Part shown: piece by piece, positions 1-8,585 of the stretch
Position numbering within the stretch: the stretch's first letter is position 1
Layout: the number at the start of each line of letters is the position of its first letter
Assembly (NCBI RefSeq): GCF_900232825.1
Contig: NZ_OCTP01000010.1
Coordinates: 310,001-374,000 of the forward strand
Length of the DNA stretch: 64,000 nucleotides
Reading direction: 5' to 3'
Origin: Anaerococcus sp. Marseille-P3625
GTDB lineage: Bacteria > Bacillota > Clostridia > Tissierellales > Peptoniphilaceae
Program-made: the position numbers and the translations under genes
Notes under the pieces: generated by a model
Told to the model about the DNA's origin: nothing
The model's input: the letters and a program-made list of their open reading frames with translations, nothing else
Database searches by the model: none

Positions 1-1
1 A

Positions 2-283
<282 letters not shown>

Positions 284-292
284 GAGGAAATA

Positions 293-769
293 ATGACAGA
301 TGTAAGAGTAATAATGGGTTCAGCTTCAGATGTTGAAGTAGCAAAAAAAGTTACCCAAATATTAAAGAAATTTGAAATTTCTTATGAAGTTTCTGTAATA
401 TCAGCTCATAGAGCCTTAAACATTTTAGAAGAAACCATAAAAAAAGACGATTGTAAAGTTTATATAGGAATTGCAGGAATGGCTGCTCATCTTGCAGGAG
501 TTATGGCTGGTATGACAATAAAACCAGTTATAGGAATTCCTGTTGGTGGCTCAAATACAGCAGGTCTTGATGCTTTATTATCTATGGTACAAATGCCAAA
601 AGGCGTTCCAGTTGCAACAGTAGCTATAAATGGTGGCAATAATGCTGCGCTTTTAGCTATACAAATTTTAGCCTTAGCTGATGAAAATTTGGCAGAAAAA
701 CTTATAGCTTACAAAAAAGAAATGCTAGATAAAGTTATAGAAGATGATAAAAATCTTGAGGAAATATAA
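293..769 (+). CDS. purE: N5-carboxyaminoimidazole ribonucleotide mutase
   Basis: PurE moves the carboxyl group of N5-CAIR to make CAIR in de novo purine synthesis. The 158-residue protein has the family signatures MGSASD near the N terminus, SAHRA around residue 43 and the Gly/Ala-rich substrate loop [14 protein letters not shown], followed by PVIGIPV. The length is normal. A good ribosome binding site (AGGAGG) lies 7 bases upstream. Its final A of the stop codon overlaps the ATG of purM (ATAATGG), indicating translational coupling. No purK is seen nearby, so its N5-CAIR supplier would be encoded elsewhere. Confidence 0.95.
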   Translation: MTDVRVIMGSASDVEVAKKVTQILKKFEISYEVSVISAHRALNILEETIKKDDCKVYIGIAGMAAHLAGVMAGMTIKPVIGIPVGGSNTAGLDALLSMVQMPKGVPVATVAINGGNNAALLAIQILALADENLAEKLIAYKKEMLDKVIEDDKNLEEI

Positions 770-1788
770 TGGCAAAGCTCACATATAAAGACGCTGGAGT
801 TGATAAAGAAAAAGGCTACCAAGAAGTAGAACTTATAAAACAAATCGTCAAAAAAACTCATAGTGATGAAGTTTTGGCAGATATTGGTGGCTTTGCTGGT
901 GCTTTTGCTCCAAATCTAACAGGAATAAAAAATCCCGTTTTACTTAGTGGAACAGATGGAGTTGGAACAAAAATAAAACTTGCCATGGATATGAATAAAC
1001 ACGATACAGTTGGAATTGACTGTGTTGCTATGTGTGTTAATGATATTCTTTGCCAAGGAGCAAGACCTCTGTTTTTCCTAGATTATATAGCAACAGGTAA
1101 ATTAGACCCACATAAAATGGCAGATCTAGTAAGTGGAGTTGCTGAAGGTTGCAAACAATCAAATGCAGCTTTAATCGGTGGAGAAACTGCAGAAATGCCA
1201 GGAATCTATAAAGAAGATGATTATGACTTGGCAGGATTTGCAGTAGGACTTGCTGATAAGGATAAATTAATTACAGGAGAAAAATTAGAAGAAGGAGATA
1301 TAGCAATAGGTCTATATTCTTCCGGAGTTCATAGCAATGGATTTTCACTTGTAAGAGCTTGTTTAGATCAAGCAGGTATATCACTTGATGATAAATTTGA
1401 CGATGAAAAAACTATTGGAGAAAAACTTCTAACACCGACAAAAATTTATGCTAACGAAGTTAAAGAACTTACAGAAAATATAGAAGTAAAAGCAATAGCC
1501 CACATTACAGGTGGCGGACTTTACGAAAATGTTCCAAGAGTTCTAAAAGAAGATCAGGCGGTAGAATTTGACCTAAGAAATTTAGCTATAGATCCTATAT
1601 TTGAAAAAATCCAACAATGGGGAAATATAGATACCGATGAAATGTATCATACATTTAATATGGGTATAGGAATGGTGATTTTCGTAGATCCAAAAGATTT
1701 AGAAAAAACTTTAAAAATTGTTGCTGACAAAGGTCAAAAAATAGGTAAAATTATAAAGGGCAAAAAAAATATAAAAATTAATTTATAG
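769..1788 (+). CDS. purM: Phosphoribosylformylglycinamidine cyclo-ligase (AIR synthetase)
   Basis: PurM closes the imidazole ring, converting FGAM plus ATP to AIR. The 339-residue protein shows the ATP-binding loop LSGTDGVGTKIKLA near residue 60, the dimer/active-site segment DCVAMCVNDIL and the GGETAEMPG motif of the PurM/SelD superfamily. The length is typical. It overlaps purE by one base and is followed 9 bases later by purC, so guaB-purE-purM-purC form one unit. The order differs from the long Bacillus purEKBCSQLFMNHD operon; the other pathway genes are not in the window. Confidence 0.95.
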   Translation: MAKLTYKDAGVDKEKGYQEVELIKQIVKKTHSDEVLADIGGFAGAFAPNLTGIKNPVLLSGTDGVGTKIKLAMDMNKHDTVGIDCVAMCVNDILCQGARPLFFLDYIATGKLDPHKMADLVSGVAEGCKQSNAALIGGETAEMPGIYKEDDYDLAGFAVGLADKDKLITGEKLEEGDIAIGLYSSGVHSNGFSLVRACLDQAGISLDDKFDDEKTIGEKLLTPTKIYANEVKELTENIEVKAIAHITGGGLYENVPRVLKEDQAVEFDLRNLAIDPIFEKIQQWGNIDTDEMYHTFNMGIGMVIFVDPKDLEKTLKIVADKGQKIGKIIKGKKNIKINL

Positions 1789-1797
1789 GAGATAATT

Positions 1798-2478
1798 ATG
1801 GAAAAAGTATATACAGGTAAAACAAAAGACGTTTACAAATTAAATGATGAAGAATATTTATTAAAATTCAAAGATGACGTTACAGGAAGTGACGGAGTTT
1901 TTGATCCAGGTGCTAACACAGTTGGTCTTACTATGGAAGGAGCTGGTCATCAAGCTGTTGCAATGACAAAATTCTTCTATGAAAAGCTAAACGATAAAGG
2001 ACTTACAACTCATTATGTATCAGCTGACCTTGATAAAAATGAAGCAGTAGTTAAAAAAGCTGAAGTTTTTGGTCACGGAGTAGAAGTTATTGTTAGATAT
2101 TATGCAGTTGGTTCATTTATCAGAAGATATGGTGAATACATTGAAAATGGAACAAAAATCAAACCATATGTAGAAATCACACTAAAAGATGACGATAGAA
2201 ATGACCCACTAATAACTAAAGATGCCCTAGCTTTACTAAACATCATGACAGAAGATGAATATGAACAATTAAAAGAATTAGCACTTAAAATTGGAGAATT
2301 TGTAAAAGAAGAATTAGCTAAAAAAGGACTTGACTTATACGATATCAAATTTGAATTTGGTAGAATAGAAGGTGGCAAAATTGCTCTTATAGATGAAATT
2401 TCTGGTGGAAACATGAGAGCTTACCAAGGCGATAAATATATCGAACCTCTAGAATTAGAAAAAATAATGTTAGGCTAA
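1798..2478 (+). CDS. purC: SAICAR synthetase
   Basis: Phosphoribosylaminoimidazole-succinocarboxamide synthase condenses CAIR with aspartate using ATP. The 226-residue protein begins with YTGKTKDVY, the ATP-binding GKT/V motif of the family, and carries VRYYAVGSFIRRYG, the substrate-binding DDRNDP segment and IKFEFGR. The length is close to other short bacterial PurC proteins. It is the last gene of the purine cluster; a stem-loop with a T-run follows 14 bases after its stop. Confidence 0.95.
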   Translation: MEKVYTGKTKDVYKLNDEEYLLKFKDDVTGSDGVFDPGANTVGLTMEGAGHQAVAMTKFFYEKLNDKGLTTHYVSADLDKNEAVVKKAEVFGHGVEVIVRYYAVGSFIRRYGEYIENGTKIKPYVEITLKDDDRNDPLITKDALALLNIMTEDEYEQLKELALKIGEFVKEELAKKGLDLYDIKFEFGRIEGGKIALIDEISGGNMRAYQGDKYIEPLELEKIMLG

Positions 2479-2492
2479 AATATATTAACTAG

Positions 2493-2528
2493 AATGGCTG
2501 CTAGAAATAGTAGTCATTTTTCTTTTTT
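2493..2528 (+). terminator. Intrinsic terminator after purC
   Basis: An 11-base stem (AATGGCTGCTA with TAGTAGTCATT, two G-T pairs) around a GAAA loop is followed by a T-rich run. It ends the guaB-pur transcript. Confidence 0.8.
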
Positions 2529-2570
2529 AGTTTAATTTAATTTATATCAATTAATTTAAAGAAAAAGTTT

Positions 2571-2620
2571 AAGAGTTTTTTATATGAGAGTATAATATTA
2601 TAGTAATTTAGAAAACTCTT
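2571..2620 (+). promoter_or_regulatory. glmM promoter -10 inside an inverted repeat
   Basis: A perfect -10 box TATAAT is at 2591-2596. It is flanked by a perfect 9-base inverted repeat, AAGAGTTTT at 2571 and AAAACTCTT at 2612; the right arm sits directly before the AAGGAGG ribosome binding site of glmM. The arms could form an operator around the promoter. The -35 box is poor. Confidence 0.45.
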
Positions 2621-2631
2621 AAGGAGGTTTT

Positions 2632-3978
2632 ATGAAATATTTTGGAACAGATGGATTTAGGGGAGAAGCTAACAAAGGATTAAACGTCTATCATGCTTTT
2701 AAAATCGGTAGATTTTTGGGTGATTACTTCAAAACTGATAATGGATATAATGGTAAAATTGTAATTGGTAAAGATACAAGAAGATCTTCATATATGTTTG
2801 AAGATGCTTTATCAGCAGGTATCACATCATCAGGATCAAATGCACATTTATTGCACGTAACCACAACTCCATCAGTATCTTATATAGTTAGAAGTGAAAA
2901 CTTTGATTGTGGAGTTATGATTACAGCAAGTCATAATCCTTTTTATGATAATGGTATAAAACTTATAAATTCCAAGGGCGAAAAAATGAAAGACGACTTT
3001 TTGGAAGAACTTGAAAAATATATAGACTCTGACATTGAAGATATAGATTTAGCCGTAGGAGAAAAAATAGGCAGAACTGTAGATTTTATCGGTGGTCGTA
3101 ATAGATATATCGGATATCTAATTCAAACTGTAAATAAATCTTTTGAGGGGATTAAAGTTGGATTAGATTGTGCAAATGGTGCAAGCTTTACAATAGCAAA
3201 ACCAGTTTACGATGCTCTTGGAGCAGATACTTATGTGATAAATGACAAACCAAATGGTTTTAATATCAATGTTGATTCTGGATCAACTCATATAAATGCC
3301 CTACAAAAATATGTTGTTGAAAATGGTCTTGATATTGGCTTTGCTTTTGATGGCGATGCTGATAGATGTATTGCAGTTGATTCTAAGGGAAATGTAGTTG
3401 ATGGAGATAGTATAATATATATTTGCGCAAAATATATGAAAAATGAAGGCAAATTACCATCCAACACCGTTGCAACAACTATAATGAGCAATATTGGTCT
3501 TTACAAAGCTTTAGATCAAATTGGTATTTCTTATGTTAAGACAAAAGTTGGCGATAAATACGTTCATCAAGCAATGGAAGAAAATGATTATGAGATAGGT
3601 GGAGAACAATCCGGTCACATAATATTTAGAAAATACGCCAATACTGGTGATGGAATTTTGACTTCTCTAAGAGTGATGGAAGCAATGATAGACCAAAAAA
3701 CTGATTTAAAATCCCTAACAAGAGATCTAAAAATTTATCCACAAGTTTTGGAAAATGTAAAAGTAAAAGATAAAGAAGAAACTTTATCAAACGAAAAAGT
3801 ATGTCAAATGGTAGATAAAGTAAATAAAGAACTTGCTGATAGTGGTAGAGTTTTAGTAAGAGCTTCAGGAACAGAACCATTAATAAGAGTAATGGTTGAA
3901 GCAGAAAGCGATAACAAAGCAAAAGAATGTTGCCAAAAGATAATTGAATCCATGAAAGCTGAAAATTTGACCTTATAA
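2632..3978 (+). CDS. glmM: Phosphoglucosamine mutase
   Basis: GlmM interconverts glucosamine-6-phosphate and glucosamine-1-phosphate, feeding UDP-GlcNAc for the cell wall. The 448-residue protein starts with the hallmark YFGTDGFRG, has the phosphoserine loop TASHNPFYDNGIK near residue 100, the metal loop DGDADR around residue 241, the sugar-recognition GGEQSGH and the C-terminal phosphate-binding RASGTEPLIRVM. The length and the GlmM-type N terminus favour GlmM over ManB-like mutases. It is a single-gene unit with its own promoter and an AAGGAGG site 6 bases before the ATG. Confidence 0.93.
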   Translation: MKYFGTDGFRGEANKGLNVYHAFKIGRFLGDYFKTDNGYNGKIVIGKDTRRSSYMFEDALSAGITSSGSNAHLLHVTTTPSVSYIVRSENFDCGVMITASHNPFYDNGIKLINSKGEKMKDDFLEELEKYIDSDIEDIDLAVGEKIGRTVDFIGGRNRYIGYLIQTVNKSFEGIKVGLDCANGASFTIAKPVYDALGADTYVINDKPNGFNINVDSGSTHINALQKYVVENGLDIGFAFDGDADRCIAVDSKGNVVDGDSIIYICAKYMKNEGKLPSNTVATTIMSNIGLYKALDQIGISYVKTKVGDKYVHQAMEENDYEIGGEQSGHIIFRKYANTGDGILTSLRVMEAMIDQKTDLKSLTRDLKIYPQVLENVKVKDKEETLSNEKVCQMVDKVNKELADSGRVLVRASGTEPLIRVMVEAESDNKAKECCQKIIESMKAENLTL

Positions 3979-4005
3979 AATAAATAAATTTATCTTGAAA
4001 TAATG

Positions 4006-4034
4006 TTGACAAAGACGGCTATTCAAGGTATCAT
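4006..4034 (+). promoter_or_regulatory. Promoter for rpmG-secE-nusG
   Basis: A consensus -35 TTGACA (4006-4011) is separated by 17 bases from TATCAT (4029-4034), about 45 bases before the rpmG ATG. This probably drives rpmG-secE-nusG and may read on into rplK-rplA. Confidence 0.7.
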
Positions 4035-4078
4035 AATCACTTGTAGGAATTATCCGTATAAAAATAGGAGGTGTTTAA

Positions 4079-4228
4079 ATGGCAGATAAAGTAAAATTGG
4101 AATGTACTGAATGCAAAAACAGAAATTACGACACTACTAAAAACAAAAAAACTAATCCAGAAAGATTAGAATTTAGAAAATATTGTCCATTCTGTAGAAA
4201 GCATACAATCCATAAAGAAACAAAATAG
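4079..4228 (+). CDS. rpmG: 50S ribosomal protein L33, zinc-binding type
   Basis: A 49-residue protein with two CxxC knuckles (CTEC near residue 9, CPFC near residue 36), basic throughout and ending in HKETK. This is the Cys-containing, zinc-binding L33 form rather than the Cys-free paralog. An AGGAGGTG site lies just upstream of the ATG. The order rpmG-secE-nusG-rplK-rplA is standard in Firmicutes. In many of them tuf lies immediately before rpmG; here it is some 8.6 kb downstream. Confidence 0.95.
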   Translation: MADKVKLECTECKNRNYDTTKNKKTNPERLEFRKYCPFCRKHTIHKETK

Positions 4229-4237
4229 GAGCATATA

Positions 4238-4420
4238 ATGGCTAAAAAAGAAGAAGGCTTTTTCTCAGCAGTTAATAAGGAAAGAAAAAAAATTCAATGG
4301 CCAGATAAAAAAACCACTCTTGAATATACAATAATTATTTTAATAATTAGTACTATCACAGGTGTGGCAATTTGGCTATTAGACCAATTATTTGCTTTCC
4401 TATTAGGATTTTTGATGTAG
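4238..4420 (+). CDS. secE: Protein translocase subunit SecE
   Basis: SecE is the small clamp subunit of the SecYEG channel. The 60-residue protein has a lysine-rich amphipathic start with the conserved VNKERKKIQWPDKKTT segment, then one hydrophobic helix (about residues 28-55). This is the short single-span form usual in Gram-positive bacteria. It lies 9 bases after rpmG and 7 bases before nusG. Confidence 0.93.
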   Translation: MAKKEEGFFSAVNKERKKIQWPDKKTTLEYTIIILIISTITGVAIWLLDQLFAFLLGFLM

Positions 4421-4427
4421 GTGAAAG

Positions 4428-5051
4428 ATGCCAGAAACTTTCGATAGGAATGAATCCTTAGAAGAAAAAGCAAATGTAGTAGAAGATACTAATAATGTAG
4501 TAGAAGATACTAACAATGAAGAAAAAAATTCTTCTGATCAGGCAAAATGGTATGTAGTTCATACTTATACTGGCTATGAGAACAGAGTTTGCGATAAAAT
4601 AAGATCAATGATCGATAACGAGCAAAACCCTGACATAGTTGATGTAACAGTTCCGACAGAAGAATATGTTGAAATGAAAAATGATCAGAAAAAAGTAAAA
4701 ACAAGAAAGCTATTTCCAGGCTATGTAATGGTAAAGATGAATATAACTAACAAAAGTTGGTATATCATCAGAAATACTCAAGGAGTTACAGGTTTTGTAG
4801 GTCCTGATAGAAAACCAGTGCCTTTGACAAACGCTGAAGTAAGAAAATTCGGCGTTACAGATGAAAAGGTAGTTATAGACTTAGATGTAGCTATTGGTGA
4901 TGATGTAAATATTATTGCAGGTCCATTTAAAGATTTTGTAGGCAAAGTTACAGAAATTGACAAAGAAAAGCAAACGATAAAAGCTTTTGTAGATATTTTT
5001 GGTAGAGATACATCAATCGATTTAGAATTTTCTGATATAGAAACAATCTAA
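4428..5051 (+). CDS. nusG: Transcription antitermination/termination factor NusG
   Basis: NusG binds the RNA polymerase clamp and modulates pausing, elongation and Rho or ribosome coupling. The 207-residue protein has the NGN domain beginning at KWYVVHTYTGYE (about residue 40), the FPGYVMVKM core and a C-terminal KOW motif in AGPFKDFVGKVTEID. About 38 acidic, Asn-rich residues precede the NGN domain and include a perfect tandem repeat of VVEDTNN. The extension is probably unstructured. The gene is seven bases after secE. Confidence 0.95.
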   Translation: MPETFDRNESLEEKANVVEDTNNVVEDTNNEEKNSSDQAKWYVVHTYTGYENRVCDKIRSMIDNEQNPDIVDVTVPTEEYVEMKNDQKKVKTRKLFPGYVMVKMNITNKSWYIIRNTQGVTGFVGPDRKPVPLTNAEVRKFGVTDEKVVIDLDVAIGDDVNIIAGPFKDFVGKVTEIDKEKQTIKAFVDIFGRDTSIDLEFSDIETI

Positions 5052-5073
5052 AATTTTAGATAACTGTCAGAGA

Positions 5074-5102
5074 GTGGGAGGGAAATCCCCCGATATGACC
5101 AC
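5074..5102 (+). promoter_or_regulatory. Leader hairpin before rplK, candidate L1 binding site
   Basis: The RNA can fold as an outer stem GUGG/CCAC enclosing GA, an inner GGG/CCC stem-loop and a GAUAUGA strand. The same plan (GUGG-GA-inner stem-GAUA-CCAC) recurs before rplA at 5543-5569. Ribosomal protein L1 is known to repress L11-L1 operons by binding an mRNA mimic of its rRNA site; that this hairpin is the site is inference. Confidence 0.5.
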
Positions 5103-5115
5103 AAGGAGGTAAATT

Positions 5116-5544
5116 ATGGCAGAAAAAGAAGTACAAGCAGTAGTCAAATTACAAGTACCAGCAGGAGCAGCATCTCCAGCACCACCAGTAGGTACAGCAT
5201 TAGGTCCTCACGGAATCAATATCATGGACTTCGTGCAATCATTTAATTCAAAAACAGCCGACCAAGCTGGAATGATTATACCGGTAGTATTAACAGTATA
5301 TACGGATAGAAGTTTTACATTCATTACAAAAACACCACCAGCACCAGTATTAATCAAAAAAGCTATCAACCTTAACAAGGGAAGTGGAGAACCAAACAAA
5401 AACAAAGTTGGTAAAATCACTCGTGCACAATTAGAAGAAATTGCTAATACAAAAATGCAAGATCTTAACGCTGCAAGCTTAGAAGCAGCAGTAAGCATGA
5501 TAGCAGGAACAGCTAGAAGTATGGGAGTCACAGTAGAAGACTAG
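5116..5544 (+). CDS. rplK: 50S ribosomal protein L11
   Basis: L11 forms the GTPase-associated centre stalk base with 23S rRNA. The 142-residue protein has the N-terminal [20 protein letters not shown] segment with its proline-rich linker, [14 protein letters not shown], and the C-terminal rRNA-binding domain ending in [14 protein letters not shown]. The length is standard. A strong AAGGAGG lies 6 bases before the ATG, between the leader hairpin and the start codon. Confidence 0.97.
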   Translation: MAEKEVQAVVKLQVPAGAASPAPPVGTALGPHGINIMDFVQSFNSKTADQAGMIIPVVLTVYTDRSFTFITKTPPAPVLIKKAINLNKGSGEPNKNKVGKITRAQLEEIANTKMQDLNAASLEAAVSMIAGTARSMGVTVED

Positions 5545-5569
5545 TGGGAGAGTTAACTCGATAACCACT
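5543..5569 (+). promoter_or_regulatory. Intergenic hairpin before rplA, second candidate L1 site
   Basis: AGTGG/CCACT forms a 5-base outer stem enclosing GA, the palindromic inner stem GAGTTAACTC and GATAA. It begins within the rplK stop codon and ends just before the AAGGAGG of rplA. It shares its architecture, though not the inner-stem sequence, with the hairpin at 5074-5102. Confidence 0.5.
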
Positions 5570-5582
5570 AAGGAGGAATTAA

Positions 5583-6293
5583 ATGGCAAAAAGAGGAAAA
5601 AAATATTTAGAATCAAAAAAATCATATGATTCAACAAAAGAATATGAGCTTGATCAAGCTTTAGAGATAGTAGAAAATGTTGCTAAGGCAAAATTTGATG
5701 AAACAGTAGAACTTCACGTTAAACTAGGTGTTGATAGCCGTCATGCTGATCAACAAGTAAGAGGTACAATTGTACTTCCACATGGAACAGGAAAAGAACA
5801 AAAAATTCTTGCATTTGTAAAAGAGGACCGCATAGATGAAGCTCTTAATGCAGGCGCTGATTATGCAGGTGGAGAAGAATTAGCAGAAAAAATTCAAAAA
5901 GAAAACTGGTTAGATTTTGATGTTGTAATTGCAACACCTGATATGATGGCAACAGTTGGTAAGTTAGGTAGAGTTCTTGGACCACAAGGATTAATGCCAA
6001 ACCCAAAAACTGGAACAGTAACAATGGATGTTAAACAAGCAATTTCTGAAATCAAAGCTGGTAAAGTTGAGTATAGAACAGATAAAGCTAACTTAATACA
6101 TGTTCCAACAGGAAAAGTATCTTTCGGAAAAGAAAAATTAAGCGAAAATATCAGAGCTCTTATATCAGCTATAGTTAAAGCAAAACCTGCTGCTGCAAAA
6201 GGTAAATATATTAGATCAATTACTCTAGCAAGCACCATGGGTCCTGGAGTAAAACTATCTGCTCAAAGAGCAATGGACCTAGTAGAAAAATAA
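5583..6293 (+). CDS. rplA: 50S ribosomal protein L1
   Basis: L1 forms the mobile L1 stalk that helps release tRNA from the E site, and often represses its own operon. The 236-residue protein begins [10 protein letters not shown] and carries [17 protein letters not shown], the [19 protein letters not shown] signature and a C-terminal [15 protein letters not shown]-like end. The length is normal. It is preceded by AAGGAGG and a hairpin that it may bind itself. Confidence 0.97.
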   Translation: MAKRGKKYLESKKSYDSTKEYELDQALEIVENVAKAKFDETVELHVKLGVDSRHADQQVRGTIVLPHGTGKEQKILAFVKEDRIDEALNAGADYAGGEELAEKIQKENWLDFDVVIATPDMMATVGKLGRVLGPQGLMPNPKTGTVTMDVKQAISEIKAGKVEYRTDKANLIHVPTGKVSFGKEKLSENIRALISAIVKAKPAAAKGKYIRSITLASTMGPGVKLSAQRAMDLVEK

Positions 6294-6296
6294 TAT

Positions 6297-6324
6297 TTGC
6301 AAAAATAATAAATTGTGATATAAT
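6297..6324 (+). promoter_or_regulatory. Promoter for rplJ-rplL
   Basis: TTGCAA (6297-6302), a 16-base spacer and TATAAT (6319-6324) lie just after the rplA stop. Transcription would begin near 6331 and produce the L10-type leader. Confidence 0.65.
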
Positions 6325-6331
6325 ATCATAG

Positions 6332-6458
6332 TCAAATAAACAGGCTACCAAAGACTACGCAGACCTAACAGTTTAATAATTGCGTATAGGTGGGAAAAAT
6401 TACTTACAATCCCCACCATTGTAAGCATAGTTACTATGCTTAGAAAGTGGGGTTTTTT
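6332..6458 (+). promoter_or_regulatory. L10-type ribosomal protein leader with attenuator
   Basis: The roughly 130-base leader before rplJ contains a terminator (CCCCAC at 6411 paired with GTGGGG at 6447, enclosing a TAAGCATAG/CTATGCTTA hairpin, then six Ts at 6453-6458). An earlier GGTGGG at 6389-6394 can pair with CCCACC at 6412-6417, so the two folds exclude each other. L10 leaders bound by the L10-L7/L12 complex are known in Firmicutes; the fold here fits that mechanism. Confidence 0.7.
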
Positions 6459-6491
6459 AATACCTACCAAAAGCCTTTAGGAGGTGAAAAA

Positions 6492-7046
6492 GTGAGCGAA
6501 AAAGCTATAGCAGCTAAACAAGAAGTTGTTAATGAGATTAAAGAAAAAATTGAAAACGCAAAATCAATAACAATAGTTGGTTTTGACAAAATGGACGTTG
6601 AAGAAATAACAGATCTTCGTAGCAAATTCAGACAAGGAAACTCAGAGTACAAAGTATACAAAAATACAATGATGAGATTTGCTTTCCAAGAATTAGGTTT
6701 TGACGAATTGACAAAAGAACTTAAAGGTTCAAATGCAATAATTTTCTCAAATGAAGATTCTGTTACAGGTCCAAAAGTTGCAGTAGATTATACTAAAGAA
6801 GGAGATCTTCAAAAAGAAAAGCTTCTAATAAAAGCAGGTTTAGTAGACGGTGTTGTCCAATCTAGTGACCAAATGATTGCAATAGCATCATTACCAAACA
6901 AAGAAACACTTTACTCAATGCTTGCAAATGTAACACAAGCACCAATTAGAGCTCTTGCAGGAGATCTTAACAACACAATTGCAAAAATTGCTCTTGCACT
7001 TGATGCAGTACGTGCTAAAAAAGAAGAAAGTGAACAAGCAGCTTAA
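6492..7046 (+). CDS. rplJ: 50S ribosomal protein L10
   Basis: L10 anchors the L7/L12 stalk on the ribosome. From the GTG at 6492 it is 184 residues. That start is chosen because AGGAGGTG lies 6 bases upstream and the product begins MSEKAIAAKQEVV like other L10 proteins; an in-frame upstream GTG at 6447 lies inside the attenuator stem and is unlikely. IVGFDKMDVEEITDLRSKFR and YKVYKNTMMRFA match the RNA-binding domain, and the Ala/Lys-rich C-terminal helix binds L7/L12 dimers. Confidence 0.95.
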   Translation: MSEKAIAAKQEVVNEIKEKIENAKSITIVGFDKMDVEEITDLRSKFRQGNSEYKVYKNTMMRFAFQELGFDELTKELKGSNAIIFSNEDSVTGPKVAVDYTKEGDLQKEKLLIKAGLVDGVVQSSDQMIAIASLPNKETLYSMLANVTQAPIRALAGDLNNTIAKIALALDAVRAKKEESEQAA

Positions 7047-7116
7047 TATTTATAAATTAAGAAATTTAAGCATAAATTAAACATTATAAAAAAACAAATT
7101 AATTAAGGAGAATAAA

Positions 7117-7500
7117 ATGGCAAGTGAAAAAGTAACACAAATATTAGACGAAATTAAAGAATTAACAGTATTAGAACTATCAGATCTAGTTCATGCAATT
7201 GAAGAAGAATTTGACGTAACAGCTCAAGCAGCAGTAGTTGCAGCAGCACCAGCTGCAGCAGGTGGAGCAGAAGCAGCAGCTGCAGAAAAAACAGAATTTG
7301 ACGTAGTTTTAAAATCAGCTGGACAAGGAAAAATCAATGTAATTAAAGTTGTTAAAGATGCAGCAGGTTTAGGACTAAAAGAAGCTAAAGCATTAGTTGA
7401 TGGTGCTCCAGCAAACGTACTTGAAAAAGTATCAAAAGACGAAGCAGAAGCTCTAAAAGCTAAATTAGAAGAAGCTGGCGCTGAAGTAGAATTAGCATAG
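7117..7500 (+). CDS. rplL: 50S ribosomal protein L7/L12
   Basis: L7/L12 is the multicopy stalk protein that recruits translation factors. The 127-residue protein has the N-terminal dimerisation helices, an Ala-rich hinge (about residues 40-56) and the C-terminal domain with [20 protein letters not shown] and [15 protein letters not shown]. An AAGGAG site precedes the ATG. It is followed at once by a strong terminator, so the usual downstream rpoB-rpoC are not part of this unit. Confidence 0.97.
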   Translation: MASEKVTQILDEIKELTVLELSDLVHAIEEEFDVTAQAAVVAAAPAAAGGAEAAAAEKTEFDVVLKSAGQGKINVIKVVKDAAGLGLKEAKALVDGAPANVLEKVSKDEAEALKAKLEEAGAEVELA

Positions 7501-7513
7501 TAATAAAAATATT

Positions 7514-7539
7514 GAGTCCCTATTGGGACTCTTTTTTTC
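7514..7539 (+). terminator. Intrinsic terminator after rplL
   Basis: A perfect 7-base stem GAGTCCC/GGGACTC with a four-base loop is followed by seven Ts. Confidence 0.9.
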
Positions 7540-7540
7540 T

Positions 7541-7577
7541 ACAAAAAAATAGCTTGCAACAAAAATTGCAAAGCTAT
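7541..7577 (-). terminator. Intrinsic terminator for the metallopeptidase gene (minus strand)
   Basis: ATAGCTTGCAA and TTGCAAAGCTAT form a stem with one bulge; on the minus strand it is followed by a run of seven Ts (the A-run at 7543-7549). It lies just after the stop of the minus-strand gene. Confidence 0.7.
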
Positions 7578-7581
7578 AATT

Positions 7582-8490
7582 TTAATTAATATTTTCAAAA
7601 AATACCATTGAATTATTAATATCGTGGTATTTGTAGCCTAAATCAAAAGCTTCTTTTCTTTGAGAAGATGAACCATGAGTAAAGGTGTCAACATTTACAT
7701 TCCTTCCACTCATTTCTTGGATTCTATCATCACCTATAGATGCTGCAGCATCCATAGCTTCTTCAATATCGCCTGGATCAAGATAGCCTTTTTGTTCTAC
7801 ATAATATGCAAATAAGCCTCCAAAATAATCAGCTTGAAGCTCTTGAGCAACAGAATATTTGTTATATTCTTTAGTCGGTAAAGTTTGTCTAAGTTTACTA
7901 GTTTTCTCTAAAATCCCCAATTGGTTTTGTACATGATGGCCAACTTCGTGAGCTAAAACATAAGCAAAAGCAAAGTCTCCACCGGCACCAAATTGATTTT
8001 TCAACTGCCTATAAAAATCAACATCAATATAAATACTTTCATCAATTGGGCAATAAAATGGCCCCATATCAGAACTTGCAACTCCACAAGCAGATCTAGT
8101 TGATTCTTCGAACAAAACCATTGTAGGTTCAACATATTCAGCATTCATCTCTTCAAACTTTGCATGCCAAACATCTTCAGTATCCTTAAGCACAACAGAG
8201 AGAAAATCTTCTAATGTATCCCTTGCATTAGCTTGATCAGTGCTTTGATTTTGATATTGCTTAGGATTATCCATATTCTGATTATTAGAATTATTAATAT
8301 CAGATCCAATTCCAGAAAGTCCCTTTAGCAAAAACATTATTATAAAAATGAAAATAATGGAGCCTAAACCACCTTTTCCACCTCTAGGAATAAAAATCGG
8401 TCCAGAACGTCTAGGTGAGCCACCAAAACCACTATTTGCTTTCGAACCTTTTCTAACATTTGAACTTCTCTGCCTATCTTGCCATTTCAT
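7582..8490 (-). CDS. Membrane-anchored neutral zinc metallopeptidase, YpfJ type
   Basis: A putative membrane-anchored zinc peptidase of the YpfJ/neutral zinc metallopeptidase family (Pfam Zn_peptidase); its substrate is unknown. Starting at the ATG at 8490 it has 302 residues. That start has a GGAG site 7 bases upstream and the family-typical MKWQDRQRSSNVR beginning; a longer frame to 8541 has no such support. A basic Gly/Arg-rich segment precedes one membrane helix (about residues 42-60). A linker follows, then the catalytic domain with the HEVGHH zinc site and AQELQADYFGG, whose acidic residues may give the third ligand. It sits between the rplL operon and the accessory island. Confidence 0.88.
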   Translation of the reverse strand: MKWQDRQRSSNVRKGSKANSGFGGSPRRSGPIFIPRGGKGGLGSIIFIFIIMFLLKGLSGIGSDINNSNNQNMDNPKQYQNQSTDQANARDTLEDFLSVVLKDTEDVWHAKFEEMNAEYVEPTMVLFEESTRSACGVASSDMGPFYCPIDESIYIDVDFYRQLKNQFGAGGDFAFAYVLAHEVGHHVQNQLGILEKTSKLRQTLPTKEYNKYSVAQELQADYFGGLFAYYVEQKGYLDPGDIEEAMDAAASIGDDRIQEMSGRNVNVDTFTHGSSSQRKEAFDLGYKYHDINNSMVFFENIN

Positions 8491-8585
8491 AATGCACTCC
8501 ATAAAATTAAAATAATTATATATATTATATACCCAATTCATTCAAAAAGAACTACGCATAGAAATTTCTTGATATTAAAAATTAT

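Noticed and set aside
4470-4520. Tandem repeat in the nusG start as a mobile or regulatory repeat
   Set aside because: It is a 21-base in-frame duplication encoding VVEDTNN twice in a disordered acidic segment; ordinary coding-repeat slippage explains it.
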